From the NCBI GenBank assembly GCA_049177215.1, contig CP185379.1, forward strand, positions 1,860,001 through 1,924,000: a DNA stretch of 64,000 bases, written 5' to 3'. Every line of letters starts with the position of its first letter. Within the stretch, counting starts at the first letter, position 1. The stretch comes from Pollutiaquabacter aromativorans (GTDB lineage: Bacteria; Bacteroidota; Bacteroidia; AKYH767-A; 2013-40CM-41-45). Under the pieces are notes generated by a model. It was not told the origin of the DNA, did not search any database, and was given only the letters and a program-made list of their open reading frames with translations. Shown here one piece after another: positions 44,427 through 53,600 of the stretch. The translations under genes and the position numbers were made by a program.

Positions 44427-46847
44427 ATGAAACAGCACGCTCCTTCTTCCCCGACAAATACGCCGGATTTTTCAGCCTTTCGGCTGGAAGTGTTGAACGA
44501 TTATCGTCTCGCCAACGAAAGCCGACAGGCTTCACTGCTGGGGAGAAAAGAAGTCCTCACAGGCAAAGCCAAGTTCGGAATCTTCGGCGATGGAAAAGAA
44601 GTGGCGCAACTGGCACTTGCGAAACAATTCCGCGAGGGAGACTTCCGATCCGGATATTACAGAGACCAGACCCTGATGTTCGCCATCGGGGAATCCGATA
44701 TCGAAAAGTTCTTTGCTCAACTTTATGCTACTCCGAGTCTGGAAGACGAGCCTGCCTCAGCGGGCCGTTCCATGAACGGGCATTTTGCCACACGCAACCT
44801 GAACGATGACGGTAGCTGGAAAGATCTTACCAGGCAAAAGAATTCATCAGCCGATATCTCCCCTACCGCAGGACAAATGCCCCGACTGGTCGGACTGGCA
44901 TGGGCATCCAAGCTGTACCGCAATAACCCGGGCTTGCAGGCTGTGAAGGGTTTCTCGGTGAACGGAAACGAAGTCGCTTTCGGCACCATCGGCGATGCCA
45001 GTACCTCCGAAGGCCTCTTTTTCGAATCCATCAATGCTGCCGGCGTTTTACAGATCCCAATGGCGATCAGCGTTTGGGACGATGGCTATGGCATCTCGGT
45101 ACCGGCGAAGCACCAGACCACGAAACAGAACATTTCGGAAATCCTCCGGGGGTTTGAGCGAAATGAAAAAGGAGAAGGCTATGTGATCCTGCGTGCCAGA
45201 GGCTGGGATTACCCGGGTCTCTGTGAAATGTACGAACAGGGTATCCGGATCTGCCGCGAAGAGCATGTTCCGGTCCTCTTTCATATCCAACAGGTAACAC
45301 AGCCGCAGGGTCATTCCACCTCCGGTTCCCACGAACGTTACAAATCGAAAGAACGTCTGCAGTGGGAAGAAGAGTACGACTGCATCCGGAAAATGCGGGA
45401 GTGGATGATCTCCTCCGCCATCGCTACCGCAGAAGAATGTGACGCGATCGAATCGGAAGCCAAGAAGAGCGTAACCGATGCCCGCCGGCGTGCCTGGGAC
45501 CGTTTCCTCGGACCTATCCGGCTCGACATGCAGGAACTAACTACCCTGCTGGAAGATCTCGCGCAGTCCAGCGACCAGTCATCCGCTCTTTTACAAGCCG
45601 CCGAGGCAATGAACAAGTCGCTGGATCCGTCCCGACGCGACATTGCCACTACCCTGCACAAGGCGCTGCGCCTTACCCGTGGAGAGACTTCTCCGGCCAG
45701 GACCGCTTTGGTACAATTCGACCAACGGTTCCGTGCTATCAATGCCGATCGCTACAATTCCAGGCTACACAGCACATCGGACGAAGCGGCTACCAAAGTC
45801 GAAGCCATTGCAGTCCGGTATGCGGAGGACGCTCCCCTGGTCGACGGACGGGAAGTCCTGCAGGCGAATTTCGAAGCGCTCTTTTCCCGAGACCCGCGCC
45901 TGGTCGCGTTCGGTGAAGACGTTGGAAAGATCGGCGACGTCAACCAGGGATTTGCCGGATTACAAGCCAAGTTCGGTGAACTACGCATTGCCGATATGGG
46001 TATCCGCGAGGCTACGATTGCCGGTCAGGGCATCGGACTAGCCTTGCGCGGACTTCGTCCGATCGCGGAGATTCAATACCTGGACTATTTGCTATACGCC
46101 TTGCAGATACTCAGTGACGATCTTGCTACCCTGCAGTACCGTACCAAAGGAGGACAAAAAGCCCCGGTCATCATACGCACCCGTGGCCATCGTCTGGAAG
46201 GAATCTGGCACAGCGGCTCCCCCATGGGCATGATCCTACATTCCCTGCGTGGCATCCATGTGCTGACCCCCCGTAACATGACCCAGGCAGCAGGGTTTTA
46301 CAATACGCTACTCGCCGGTGATGAACCCGGTTTGATCGTAGAGTGTCTCAATGGTTACCGTTTGAAAGAGCGTCTTCCTTCGAACTTGGGTGAATACCGG
46401 GTTCCGCTTGGTAAAGTGGAGCTGCTGGAACCCGGATCCGATGTGACCTTGCTTACCTACGGTTCCTGTGTACGCATTGCCCAGGAAGCCATCCTGATGC
46501 TGTGTGAGCTCGGCGTTTCTGTCGAACTCATTGACGCACAGTCTCTCCTACCCTTCGACCGGGAGCATGCTGTTGTTGAATCCCTGCGCAAAACCAACCG
46601 TCTGGTTATCCTGGATGAAGATGTGCCTGGTGGTGCCAGCGCGTATCTGCTGCAACAAGTCCTGGAAGAGCAACAAGGCTTTCAGTACCTCGACAGTGCG
46701 CCAGTGACTATTACCGCGAAGGCTCACCGACCGGCCTATGGATCCGATGGAGATTACTTCTCCAAACCGAATGCTGAGGACGTTACCGATTCGGTGTACA
46801 GGATAATGCACGAAGCCGATCCGCTTCGGTTTCCGCTTTATAAGTAA
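44427..46847 (+). CDS. Fused alpha/beta 2-oxo acid dehydrogenase E1 (branched-chain type)
   Basis: The product has 806 residues. The N-terminal half is E1-alpha-like with the ThDP motif GDASTSEGLFFESINAAG followed by WDDGYGIS; the canonical GDG...NN is here GDA...DD, as in related Bacteroidota fusion proteins. The C-terminal half is E1-beta-like (VAFGEDVGKIGDVNQGF, IADMGIREATIAGQGIG). It decarboxylates a 2-oxo acid, most likely branched-chain 2-oxo acids feeding iso-fatty-acid synthesis, and passes the acyl group to E2. Neither E2 nor E3 is in the window. Confidence 0.88.
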   Translation: MKQHAPSSPTNTPDFSAFRLEVLNDYRLANESRQASLLGRKEVLTGKAKFGIFGDGKEVAQLALAKQFREGDFRSGYYRDQTLMFAIGESDIEKFFAQLYATPSLEDEPASAGRSMNGHFATRNLNDDGSWKDLTRQKNSSADISPTAGQMPRLVGLAWASKLYRNNPGLQAVKGFSVNGNEVAFGTIGDASTSEGLFFESINAAGVLQIPMAISVWDDGYGISVPAKHQTTKQNISEILRGFERNEKGEGYVILRARGWDYPGLCEMYEQGIRICREEHVPVLFHIQQVTQPQGHSTSGSHERYKSKERLQWEEEYDCIRKMREWMISSAIATAEECDAIESEAKKSVTDARRRAWDRFLGPIRLDMQELTTLLEDLAQSSDQSSALLQAAEAMNKSLDPSRRDIATTLHKALRLTRGETSPARTALVQFDQRFRAINADRYNSRLHSTSDEAATKVEAIAVRYAEDAPLVDGREVLQANFEALFSRDPRLVAFGEDVGKIGDVNQGFAGLQAKFGELRIADMGIREATIAGQGIGLALRGLRPIAEIQYLDYLLYALQILSDDLATLQYRTKGGQKAPVIIRTRGHRLEGIWHSGSPMGMILHSLRGIHVLTPRNMTQAAGFYNTLLAGDEPGLIVECLNGYRLKERLPSNLGEYRVPLGKVELLEPGSDVTLLTYGSCVRIAQEAILMLCELGVSVELIDAQSLLPFDREHAVVESLRKTNRLVILDEDVPGGASAYLLQQVLEEQQGFQYLDSAPVTITAKAHRPAYGSDGDYFSKPNAEDVTDSVYRIMHEADPLRFPLYK

Positions 46848-46912
46848 ATTGGCACCGCATTTGTAAAGACCCGGCGAAAATTCCGGGCGCAAGAAAACGC
46901 CTTTCACTATTT

Positions 46913-47725
46913 ATGGCTGAAAAGATCACAGAAAAAGATTCCCCCTACCGCAATCTCGACGAATTGCCGGTATATGACCTTCTTACGGCCATTAACAAAG
47001 AGGATCAATCGGTTCCGCTTGCGATTGAGAAGATCCTGCATCGGATCGAGACGGTAGTCATCCTGATCACCGAAAAGATGCGAAAAGGCGGCCGACTCTT
47101 CTACCTCGGCGCCGGGACCAGCGGTCGCCTCGGGATAGTCGATGCATCGGAACTCCCTCCAACCTATGGCCTGGAACACGGGCGGGTGATCGGACTTATA
47201 GCCGGCGGAGATGCCGCCATTCGGAAGGCCGTCGAATTCGCGGAAGATGATCCTGAAAAAGGCTGGAACGATCTGCAACAACATGATATCTGTCCGGACG
47301 ATGTGGTGATCGGCATTGCCGCATCAGGAACTACACCTTACGTGGTAGGCGCTTTGGAACGCTGCAAACAAAACCAGATCCTAACCATCGCGATCGCCTG
47401 CAACCCCGGAACACCCGTAGCCAAGGCGGCGCACTACCCGATCGAAATCATCGTCGGGCCGGAAGTCGTTACGGGTAGCACCCGGATGAAAGCCGGAACA
47501 GCACAGAAACTCGTGCTGAATATGATCTCCACCTCGGTCATGGTCCAACTCGGCCGCGTACAGGGAAACCAGATGGTCGACATGCAGCTCACCAATAACA
47601 AGCTGATCACCCGCGGAACCAAAATGCTGATGAACGCCCTCAACATCAACGCGATCGAAGCCGGTGACTTGTTGAACAAATTTGGCTCAGTTCGGAAAGC
47701 ACTGGCACATTACCGGCGTGATTGA
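46913..47725 (+). CDS. murQ: N-acetylmuramic acid 6-phosphate etherase
   Basis: The product is 270 residues, close to the usual 290-300. It cleaves the lactyl ether of MurNAc-6-P in cell-wall recycling. The SIS-type sugar-phosphate site is visible in YLGAGTSGRLGIVDASELPPTYG and VVIGIAASGTTPYVVGAL; the first Glu (EL) is the catalytic base. The conserved GSTRMKAGTAQKL loop and the C-terminal helical tail are present. The start is ATG 46913. The transcript probably begins in the 65-nt gap after the E1 gene or continues from it. Confidence 0.94.
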   Translation: MAEKITEKDSPYRNLDELPVYDLLTAINKEDQSVPLAIEKILHRIETVVILITEKMRKGGRLFYLGAGTSGRLGIVDASELPPTYGLEHGRVIGLIAGGDAAIRKAVEFAEDDPEKGWNDLQQHDICPDDVVIGIAASGTTPYVVGALERCKQNQILTIAIACNPGTPVAKAAHYPIEIIVGPEVVTGSTRMKAGTAQKLVLNMISTSVMVQLGRVQGNQMVDMQLTNNKLITRGTKMLMNALNINAIEAGDLLNKFGSVRKALAHYRRD

Positions 47726-47770
47726 TCGGACGTTCTGCTCCCGCTGATTTTTTGTAAATTAGCGGTAGTC

Positions 47771-48340
47771 ATGCAGGATATTGAACCGTTCTACAATTGG
47801 TCGGGGTATTACTCCGCGGCCCAAGACGAACGATCCCCTTTTTATGGCACCGAGTATAGCGAGTTCGAATACACGAACACGGTTTACAACTATTACATTC
47901 ATCCGCAATGGGACCAATTCGGATCCAATACGCTATACCTCAAGATCCTTTTCGCAGAATATGAACGCGGCTTCGCGATCATTGAACTGATCGGTGAATG
48001 GAACGACGCCTTGTACAACGACATCATGTTCCTCAAACGCGATGTCATTGAATCCATGCTGGGAGAAGGCATCAACAAGTTCATCCTCATCGGTGAAAAC
48101 GTGCTCAATTTTCATGGCTCCGACGATTGCTACTATGAAGAATGGTTTCAGGAAGTGGAGGACGGATGGATCGCGTTCGTCAACTTTCGCGAGCACGTCG
48201 CGAAAGAAATGAACCGCTTCAACCTCGATTATTACACGATCAGCGGAGGCGAGTTGAGTGAACTGAACTGGCGGAACTTCCTTCCGCAGGAACTATTCAA
48301 GAAGATCGACGGCATCATTCGCCATCGCTTGGTCAGTTGA
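47771..48340 (+). CDS. Conserved Bacteroidota hypothetical protein
   Basis: This 189-residue acidic protein has no signal peptide. It is rich in Tyr, Trp and Glu at the N-terminus (FYNWSGYYSAAQDE) and ends in a basic helix. I do not recognise a domain. It sits immediately after murQ and before an RlpA-like gene. A TAAATTAG box ends 8 nt before the ATG. Confidence 0.75.
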   Translation: MQDIEPFYNWSGYYSAAQDERSPFYGTEYSEFEYTNTVYNYYIHPQWDQFGSNTLYLKILFAEYERGFAIIELIGEWNDALYNDIMFLKRDVIESMLGEGINKFILIGENVLNFHGSDDCYYEEWFQEVEDGWIAFVNFREHVAKEMNRFNLDYYTISGGELSELNWRNFLPQELFKKIDGIIRHRLVS

Positions 48341-48380
48341 TTTGTCAAGGGCTGCAGGATTGAGTAACTTGAGCCTCGCC

Positions 48381-49082
48381 GTGCATCCCCTCTTCCTTTT
48401 ACACTATCTATTCATCCTCCTTCAGCAACCGGGCTTATCATCCGTCATCGCTGCAGGAGATTCCGCTTCGCAAGCGGGGAAAGCTTCCTTCTATCACGAC
48501 CGGTTTCACGGACAGGAAACCAGCAACGGAGAATACTATGACAAAGGCGACTTCACAGCCGCTCACCGCAATCTACCGTTCAACAGCATCGTACTTGTAA
48601 CAAACAAGAAGACCGGCCGATCGGCGATCGTCCGCATCAACGACCGTGGCCCGTTCGTGAAGAGTCGCATCATCGACTTGTCGCGCGCTGCCGCCAACAA
48701 GCTGGGCATGGTTCCCTTTGGGGTCGTACCGGTCACGATCCGGCAACTGAGCCTGTTCGACCGGATCCCCTTGTCCGATTCTCTCATGCAGGACGGAGAG
48801 GTCTGGGACGTATTCGGGCAGAAAGTCGAACTGGGAAGCGACTATCTGCAGGTTTGGTCAACAGAACACTGGAAGCACGCCTTCTACATGGCCACCCAGA
48901 TCAGCCTGGAGTACCACCTGTCCGAAGTTTATATCCTCGTTGACGGCCCGCAGGAACATCGAAACTATCGTGTCCTCGCTTCAGAACCGCCGGATCCGAA
49001 AGAGCGAAAAGCCCTGGAATCTAAATTGAGGAATGACGGATTCGTGCAGCTAAAACAGTGGCCCGGAATCAGGAAGCCTTGA
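48381..49082 (+). CDS. RlpA-like double-psi beta-barrel protein
   Basis: The product is 233 residues from GTG 48381 (MHPLFLLHYLFILL), giving a hydrophobic export signal; an upstream TTG would lie before a TAACTTGA box. The DPBB domain carries GKASFYHDRFHGQETSNGE, LPFNSIVLVTN and INDRGPFVKSRIIDLSRAAA, the hallmark of RlpA septal lytic transglycosylases and related expansin-like proteins. A SPOR domain is not obvious; the C-terminal 90 residues are of another type. It acts on peptidoglycan in the periplasm. Its 3' end overlaps the convergent NUDIX gene by 14 nt. Confidence 0.82.
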   Translation: MHPLFLLHYLFILLQQPGLSSVIAAGDSASQAGKASFYHDRFHGQETSNGEYYDKGDFTAAHRNLPFNSIVLVTNKKTGRSAIVRINDRGPFVKSRIIDLSRAAANKLGMVPFGVVPVTIRQLSLFDRIPLSDSLMQDGEVWDVFGQKVELGSDYLQVWSTEHWKHAFYMATQISLEYHLSEVYILVDGPQEHRNYRVLASEPPDPKERKALESKLRNDGFVQLKQWPGIRKP

Positions 49083-49515
49083 TCAGTCCCGCAACTTTCT
49101 GGTCGATCACCAGCGTCATATCCGACGGAACAAGACCGTGAATGGATTTCCATCGAAAGACCTGCGCGTTCTCCGTGTACGTCACGAAATCGAACGGCCG
49201 GTCACGCGTTTCCATCCTGAATTCTTCCAGCGGTCGCATACGGTAATAGATGCTCATCACCTGGATCTGAGGATCAAAGGCGGACGGCACAAAAAAATCG
49301 GTTGTGTACAAATGATCCAAAACCTCGAACCGATGACCGGTCTCCTCCATCATTTCACGCTCGAGGCACTCCCGGGTACCTTCACCGAATTCGAGGCCCC
49401 CGCCGGGGAACTTGGTCACTTCCCGTCCGTAAATGAACTCGTCGCTCAACAGGACTTCTTCCCGTTCGTTGATGTATATGCCGTAAACACGGATCACGAA
49501 TCGTTTACTCACCAT
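49069..49515 (-). CDS. NUDIX hydrolase
   Basis: The product is 148 residues from ATG 49515; a TTG 27 nt upstream is less likely. The Nudix box is GGLEFGEGTRECLEREMMEETG, matching GX5EX7REUXEEXGU with its catalytic Glu residues. A mixed beta fold surrounds it. It hydrolyses a nucleoside diphosphate linked to another moiety; the substrate is unpredictable. It is convergent with the RlpA gene, and divergent from the flavoprotein gene through a 59-nt gap. Confidence 0.87.
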   Translation of the reverse strand: MVSKRFVIRVYGIYINEREEVLLSDEFIYGREVTKFPGGGLEFGEGTRECLEREMMEETGHRFEVLDHLYTTDFFVPSAFDPQIQVMSIYYRMRPLEEFRMETRDRPFDFVTYTENAQVFRWKSIHGLVPSDMTLVIDQKVAGLIKAS

Positions 49516-49562
49516 ACAAAGTAACCGAAAATACCCGATCAAGTTTTACATAGACATTCCCT

Positions 49563-49570
49563 TAACTTTG
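49563..49570 (+). promoter_or_regulatory. -7 promoter box (TAACTTTG), 4 nt before a GTG start
   Basis: A perfect TAnnTTTG ends 4 nt before GTG 49575. A TTTT lies about 15 nt upstream as a weak -33 candidate. The implied mRNA is leaderless. Confidence 0.55.
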
Positions 49571-49574
49571 ACCA

Positions 49575-50828
49575 GTGGGACATTCGTCATCTGAACACTT
49601 TCCGGTTGTGATACTCGGAGCCGGTCCAGCCGGTTCCGGTACAGCTCTGGCACTGGCGCGGCAGGGCATCCGGCATCTGCTGGTTGACAAGGCGGTCTTC
49701 CCCCGCGATAAGATCTGTGGCGACGCCCTGAGCGGTAAAGTCGTGCAGGTACTGCGGAATCTGGATCCGGAGTGGATCAACGAACTTGCTTCGAATCAGT
49801 CCGAATTCGTTGGCAGTTATGGTGTCCGATTCGTTTCGCCGGGCGGACATGCCGTGGATATCCCGTTCAGTTCCAACCTGGCTTCCCTGAAACATCCACC
49901 TGGTTTCCTTTCACGCCGTCTGCACTTTGATGCCTGGCTGTTGAAAAAACTCGATGCCACCTACACGACCTTTCGACAAGGATGGGAAGCGAAATCCCTC
50001 CGCGTAACCCCGGAACAGGCTGAAATCACCTTCCATCAAGATGGCCAGGAACATGTCGTAACGGCCGATGTGGTGGTCGGCGCTGACGGAGACCGTTCGC
50101 TGGTCAACCGCGAATTGAATACCCGCACCATAGACCCGGGTCATTATTGTGCCGGCATCCGTGCTTATTACCGGAATGTGCAGGGCTTACACGCCGACCA
50201 TTTCATCGAGTTGCATTTTTTAAAGGAGTTTCTCCCTGGTTACCTCTGGATCTTCCCTATGGCTAACGGTATGGCGAATGTGGGTGTCGGCATGTTAAGC
50301 AGCGAGGTCTCCCACAGGAGAATTGACCTGAAAGCCATGATGCAGCATGCGATCCGACAGCATCCGGAACTGCATGCGCGATTCGCTCACGCCGAATTGG
50401 AAGGCGATGTACGTGGCTGGGGGCTGCCCCTGGGCTCCGTTCGCAGGAAACTGTCGGGCAACCGCATGATGCTCACCGGTGATGCTGCTTCACTCATCGA
50501 TCCATTTACCGGAGAAGGGATCGGCAACGCCATGCTGAGCGGGGAAGTCGCTGCTGGTATACTGCATAAAGCCTTTGCGCAAGGCGAATTCGACTCAACC
50601 TCCCTGGCTGCTTATGATGCGGAAATTTATCGGCGCCTGTGGCCGGAGATCCGGCTAAGTCGCCGGATGCAACAACTCAGCAGGCAAGCCTGGCTCTTTG
50701 ATCTGGTCGTACGCAAAGCGAAGAAGAACCCAACCCTGCGGGAAACCATCACGTGCATGTTCGAGGACATCGATCTTCGCGACCGATTCCGTTCTCCGTC
50801 ATTCTACTTTAAATTGCTGTTCCAATGA
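49575..50828 (+). CDS. Geranylgeranyl reductase family FAD-dependent oxidoreductase
   Basis: The product has 417 residues. The Rossmann FAD motif is VVILGAGPAGSGTALALARQG; a second FAD contact is MLTGDAASLIDPFTGEGIG. KICGDALSG is typical of the geranylgeranyl reductase/digeranylgeranylglycerophospholipid reductase group, which saturates isoprenoid double bonds; in Bacteroidota related enzymes act on menaquinone or carotenoid-like lipids. The start is GTG 49575: a downstream GTG would remove the first beta-strand. It overlaps the MORN-like gene by 4 nt (ATGA). Confidence 0.85.
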   Translation: MGHSSSEHFPVVILGAGPAGSGTALALARQGIRHLLVDKAVFPRDKICGDALSGKVVQVLRNLDPEWINELASNQSEFVGSYGVRFVSPGGHAVDIPFSSNLASLKHPPGFLSRRLHFDAWLLKKLDATYTTFRQGWEAKSLRVTPEQAEITFHQDGQEHVVTADVVVGADGDRSLVNRELNTRTIDPGHYCAGIRAYYRNVQGLHADHFIELHFLKEFLPGYLWIFPMANGMANVGVGMLSSEVSHRRIDLKAMMQHAIRQHPELHARFAHAELEGDVRGWGLPLGSVRRKLSGNRMMLTGDAASLIDPFTGEGIGNAMLSGEVAAGILHKAFAQGEFDSTSLAAYDAEIYRRLWPEIRLSRRMQQLSRQAWLFDLVVRKAKKNPTLRETITCMFEDIDLRDRFRSPSFYFKLLFQ

Positions 50829-51274
50829 AGCGAATTGCGGTTGTACGCTCGATTGGCTTCCTGGCGTTGTTGCTAACGTCCAGATTGATTCATGCACAAA
50901 ACACCGGGGATCCCGATCGTCCTTACAAGAACCAGCAACCACACGGAAAGTGGACGATCTGGTCGGATAGCCTGAAAACGAAGATCGAAAGCACTGGTAA
51001 GTATCGGAACGGAAAGGAGCGGGGTACTTGGCGATACTTCAGTCCGACAGGGCAACTTTTAAAGAAAGAACACTACCGTGCCAAGTTTATCCAGACCCGG
51101 TACTACCACGAAAACGGGAAGCGAAAGAGCAGCGGAAAAGCGAGGCTGACCATGGAGGAAGAGTACATCCACTATTTCGTCGATGGCAAGTGGAAAGAAT
51201 TCGACAGCCGTGGAAAGCGAATAGCTACCGTCTGGTACAACAAAGGCGAAGAGATCCGACGCGAAGACCGCTGA
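50825..51274 (+). CDS. Secreted MORN-like repeat protein
   Basis: The product has 149 residues with a signal peptide ending SRLIHAQ. Imperfect repeats of about 22 residues carry the MORN pattern: GKWTIWSDSLKTKIESTGKY, RNGKERGTWRYFSPTGQLLK, KRKSSGKARLTMEEEYIHYF. Such proteins are called YwqK-family antitoxin-like in many annotations, without a proven toxin partner. It is translationally coupled to the flavoprotein gene (ATGA overlap) and convergent with the Skp-like gene. Confidence 0.65.
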   Translation: MKRIAVVRSIGFLALLLTSRLIHAQNTGDPDRPYKNQQPHGKWTIWSDSLKTKIESTGKYRNGKERGTWRYFSPTGQLLKKEHYRAKFIQTRYYHENGKRKSSGKARLTMEEEYIHYFVDGKWKEFDSRGKRIATVWYNKGEEIRREDR

Positions 51275-51281
51275 ATCGGGC

Positions 51282-51884
51282 TTACTTCTTCTCCGCCGCG
51301 TAAGCTTTATTCAGTCCGTCAACCACTTGTTGTGTGATGTCAAGACTATCGTTGGCAAAGAGGATGCCGCCGCCCTTCTGATAGCCCAGTACGAAATTGA
51401 CATTCTTATCGCTAATGTAAGTCCGAAGAAATGCCGTTAGCCGGTTGAAGAGTTCTTCCGTCGATTTAGCCTGCTCATCATCCAATTGCGCCAGCAATTT
51501 TTCCCGGCGATCCATCAGCGATTGCTGCTTCATCATCAACTCTTCTTCTTTTTTCTGCCTTTCCTGATCGGTCATGCCGACCGCCTGCTGTTGGTATAAC
51601 TGGATCGAGGCATCCAGTCGCTCCTTCTCCGTGGAAAGTTCACTTCTGATCTTCTCCTGTCGGGCATCCAGTTGATTCCGTTTTTCCGTGAAGTAATCGT
51701 ACTGGTCAAGCAATGTATCCGAATTCAGGAATAGAATACCGCCTGATTGCTGGGAAGCCGCAGGAAGCGCGAGGGGCCTAACCTCTTCCGTTACCGCTCC
51801 GCTCTTGGATGAATAATGGAGGTAATAGAGGTACGCTACCGCTAATGTCAGGACAATATTCAGGAGCAGTGAAAATTGCTTCAT
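51282..51884 (-). CDS. Skp/OmpH-like periplasmic chaperone
   Basis: The product is 200 residues with a single membrane/signal segment (MKQFSLLLNIVLTLAVAYLYY). The core is a long coiled coil (QLDARQEKIRSELSTEKERL) ending in a short beta region, as in Skp/OmpH chaperones that escort outer-membrane proteins to the Bam machinery. ATG 51884 is preferred because a TATCTTTG box (51902-51909) lies 17 nt upstream, inside an alternative longer reading. It is divergent from the Omp28 gene. Confidence 0.8.
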   Translation of the reverse strand: MKQFSLLLNIVLTLAVAYLYYLHYSSKSGAVTEEVRPLALPAASQQSGGILFLNSDTLLDQYDYFTEKRNQLDARQEKIRSELSTEKERLDASIQLYQQQAVGMTDQERQKKEEELMMKQQSLMDRREKLLAQLDDEQAKSTEELFNRLTAFLRTYISDKNVNFVLGYQKGGGILFANDSLDITQQVVDGLNKAYAAEKK

Positions 51885-51901
51885 TTCCGAAGGATTTTGG
51901 G

Positions 51902-51909
51902 CAAAGATA
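51902..51909 (-). promoter_or_regulatory. -7 promoter box for the Skp-like gene (TATCTTTG)
   Basis: A perfect TAnnTTTG on the minus strand, 17 nt before ATG 51884. It excludes the upstream ATG at 51926 as a start. Confidence 0.6.
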
Positions 51910-51991
51910 GCCGAAATCAATGCCATTAACCGATGATTTCATTTGAAAAACAAGGTTAGAACCGCTTATTTTACGAGTCTAAATCCGCACT

Positions 51992-52906
51992 ATGCGTTTC
52001 CGCTCCTTTTATCACCTTCTGCTGGCCGGTCTGTTGTTGAGTAGCTGCAATAAAGAGGAAGGTGTTCTTGAAAATCCCGGCAACCTGCCGCCGATCTCCC
52101 CGGTACCCGCTTCGTTCAAACAGAACGTCCTGATCGAGCAATTCACCCAGGCTGGAAACGGTCTTTGTCCTGCTTCGCACCTGATCGTCGACAGTTTGGT
52201 GACCTTCAATCCAGGACGCGTATGGGCGGCGAGTATTCACGTAGGGGACCCTATGGTGGATTCCTCGATTACCAATCTGCTGACCGGGGCTAACTACCTC
52301 GACACCATGTTCAATCCGTCGTCCTTTTATCCTTCCGGCATGTTGAACCGGACAGTCACCGACTTCAGCGACATCTTTCCAACATTCTGGCCAGCCAATG
52401 TAAATGCGGCTTTAGGCGCTATCCCACGCTGCGGTCTTGCGCTCGAGGCCAGTGATGTCACCGGCAATACGTTGAAACTCGCGGTACACGTTGGTTTTTC
52501 CGACGACCTGCTTGGCGACTACCGCCTGCATGTTTTCCTTGTCCAGGATGCCATTCAGACCTCGGATACGACCTACGATCAACAAAACGCTTTCAGCCAG
52601 TACGGTACTTCGCCGGACCCTGCCTCACCTTACTATCTTGATACCACCTATCTGCGCAACTATCGTCACGAATACGTGCTCAAGCGCATCGCCACCGATG
52701 CAGGACTGGCCGGCGATATCATTCCGCAGAATCTCATGAGCAGCGGGAACGAATTCGTTCGTACGTACACGATCAATCTGACGGGTATTAACCGGTCCAA
52801 CACGCGTGTCATTGCTTTCGTCGACAAATACGGCACCAGCGGCACCACGCACCGGATCGAAAATGTGAAGGCTTGCTACATCGGCGAAGCAGTCGACTGG
52901 AACTAA
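51992..52906 (+). CDS. Omp28-related outer-membrane lipoprotein
   Basis: The product has 304 residues with a lipoprotein signal ending LLAGLLLSSC (Cys19). The domain begins KQNVLIEQFTQAGNGLCPASH, the hallmark of Omp28 (Pfam PF11551), a thioredoxin-like fold lacking the second Cys, and continues with RVWAASIHVGDPMV. Members are immunodominant outer-membrane proteins of Porphyromonas and relatives. The function is unknown; a role as a T9SS- or adhesion-associated lipoprotein is only inferred. It is divergent from the Skp-like gene, and 6 nt separate it from the O-methyltransferase. Confidence 0.85.
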   Translation: MRFRSFYHLLLAGLLLSSCNKEEGVLENPGNLPPISPVPASFKQNVLIEQFTQAGNGLCPASHLIVDSLVTFNPGRVWAASIHVGDPMVDSSITNLLTGANYLDTMFNPSSFYPSGMLNRTVTDFSDIFPTFWPANVNAALGAIPRCGLALEASDVTGNTLKLAVHVGFSDDLLGDYRLHVFLVQDAIQTSDTTYDQQNAFSQYGTSPDPASPYYLDTTYLRNYRHEYVLKRIATDAGLAGDIIPQNLMSSGNEFVRTYTINLTGINRSNTRVIAFVDKYGTSGTTHRIENVKACYIGEAVDWN

Positions 52907-52912
52907 ACCGGC

Positions 52913-53557
52913 ATGGATTTCCTCCCAGTAGAGCTTGCCGAATACGTGGCAGCTCATACTTCTCCTGAACCTGACTACCTGCAGGAACTCAACCGGGAGA
53001 CCTGGAGCAAGGTGCTGATGCCCCGCATGCTGTCGGGACATGTACAAGGTCGCTTCCTGTCCATGCTCAGTCGCATGGTGCGCCCACGCCGTATCCTGGA
53101 GATCGGCACGTACACCGGTTATTCGGCGCTTTGTCTGGCGGAGGGCTTGGCGGATGGAGGAGTGCTCGAGACGATCGACATCAACGATGAATTGACACCC
53201 ATGGTCCGTCGCTATATTCAGCGGGCCGGATTCGAAGACCGCATCCGGCTCCATTGCGGCAACGCGATGGAAGTCATTCCGCAGATCGAGGGAATGTTCG
53301 ATCTGGTGTTCATTGATGCGGACAAACGGAATTATCCGAACTATTATCGACTGGTGCGCGAACGCATGCAACCGGGTGGTTGGATCCTGGCTGACAATGT
53401 CCTGTGGAGTGGTAAAATTGTTCAACCTCAGGAAAAGATGGATGCCGACACCCGGGCGCTGGCAGCATTCAACGATGCCGTGCATGCAGATCCGCAGGCC
53501 GATCATTTTCTAGCCCCGATCCGGGATGGAATCCTGATTATTCGCATGCGGAATTAA
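52913..53557 (+). CDS. SAM-dependent O-methyltransferase (caffeoyl-CoA OMT-like)
   Basis: The product has 214 residues. The SAM site is RRILEIGTYTGYSALCLAEGL, with VLETIDINDEL as the acidic loop and DLVFIDADKRNYPNYYRL as the divalent-cation and catalytic motif. GGWILADNVLWSGKI follows. This pattern fits the Mg2+-dependent catechol/caffeoyl-CoA O-methyltransferase group; the substrate is probably a catechol-like small molecule. It begins 6 nt after the Omp28 gene and may be co-transcribed. Confidence 0.9.
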   Translation: MDFLPVELAEYVAAHTSPEPDYLQELNRETWSKVLMPRMLSGHVQGRFLSMLSRMVRPRRILEIGTYTGYSALCLAEGLADGGVLETIDINDELTPMVRRYIQRAGFEDRIRLHCGNAMEVIPQIEGMFDLVFIDADKRNYPNYYRLVRERMQPGGWILADNVLWSGKIVQPQEKMDADTRALAAFNDAVHADPQADHFLAPIRDGILIIRMRN

Positions 53558-53569
53558 ACCGAAGGATAT

Positions 53570-53577
53570 TATCTTCG
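53570..53577 (+). promoter_or_regulatory. -7-like box (TATCTTCG) for the Spy-like gene
   Basis: A one-base variant of TAnnTTTG, 23 nt before ATG 53601. The same eight bases precede the next gene (54062-54069). Confidence 0.4.
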
Positions 53578-53600
53578 TCAAACCCGCAATTCCAACGACC

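Noticed and set aside
46848..46912. Possible terminator (CCCGG...CCGGG) between the E1 gene and murQ
   Set aside because: The stem is only 5 bp with an 8-nt loop and is followed by CGCAAG rather than a T-tract, so it is not supported as a terminator.
52625..53506. A 293-codon minus-strand frame across the Omp28 and O-methyltransferase genes
   Set aside because: It crosses two well-recognised plus-strand genes and has no domain of its own.
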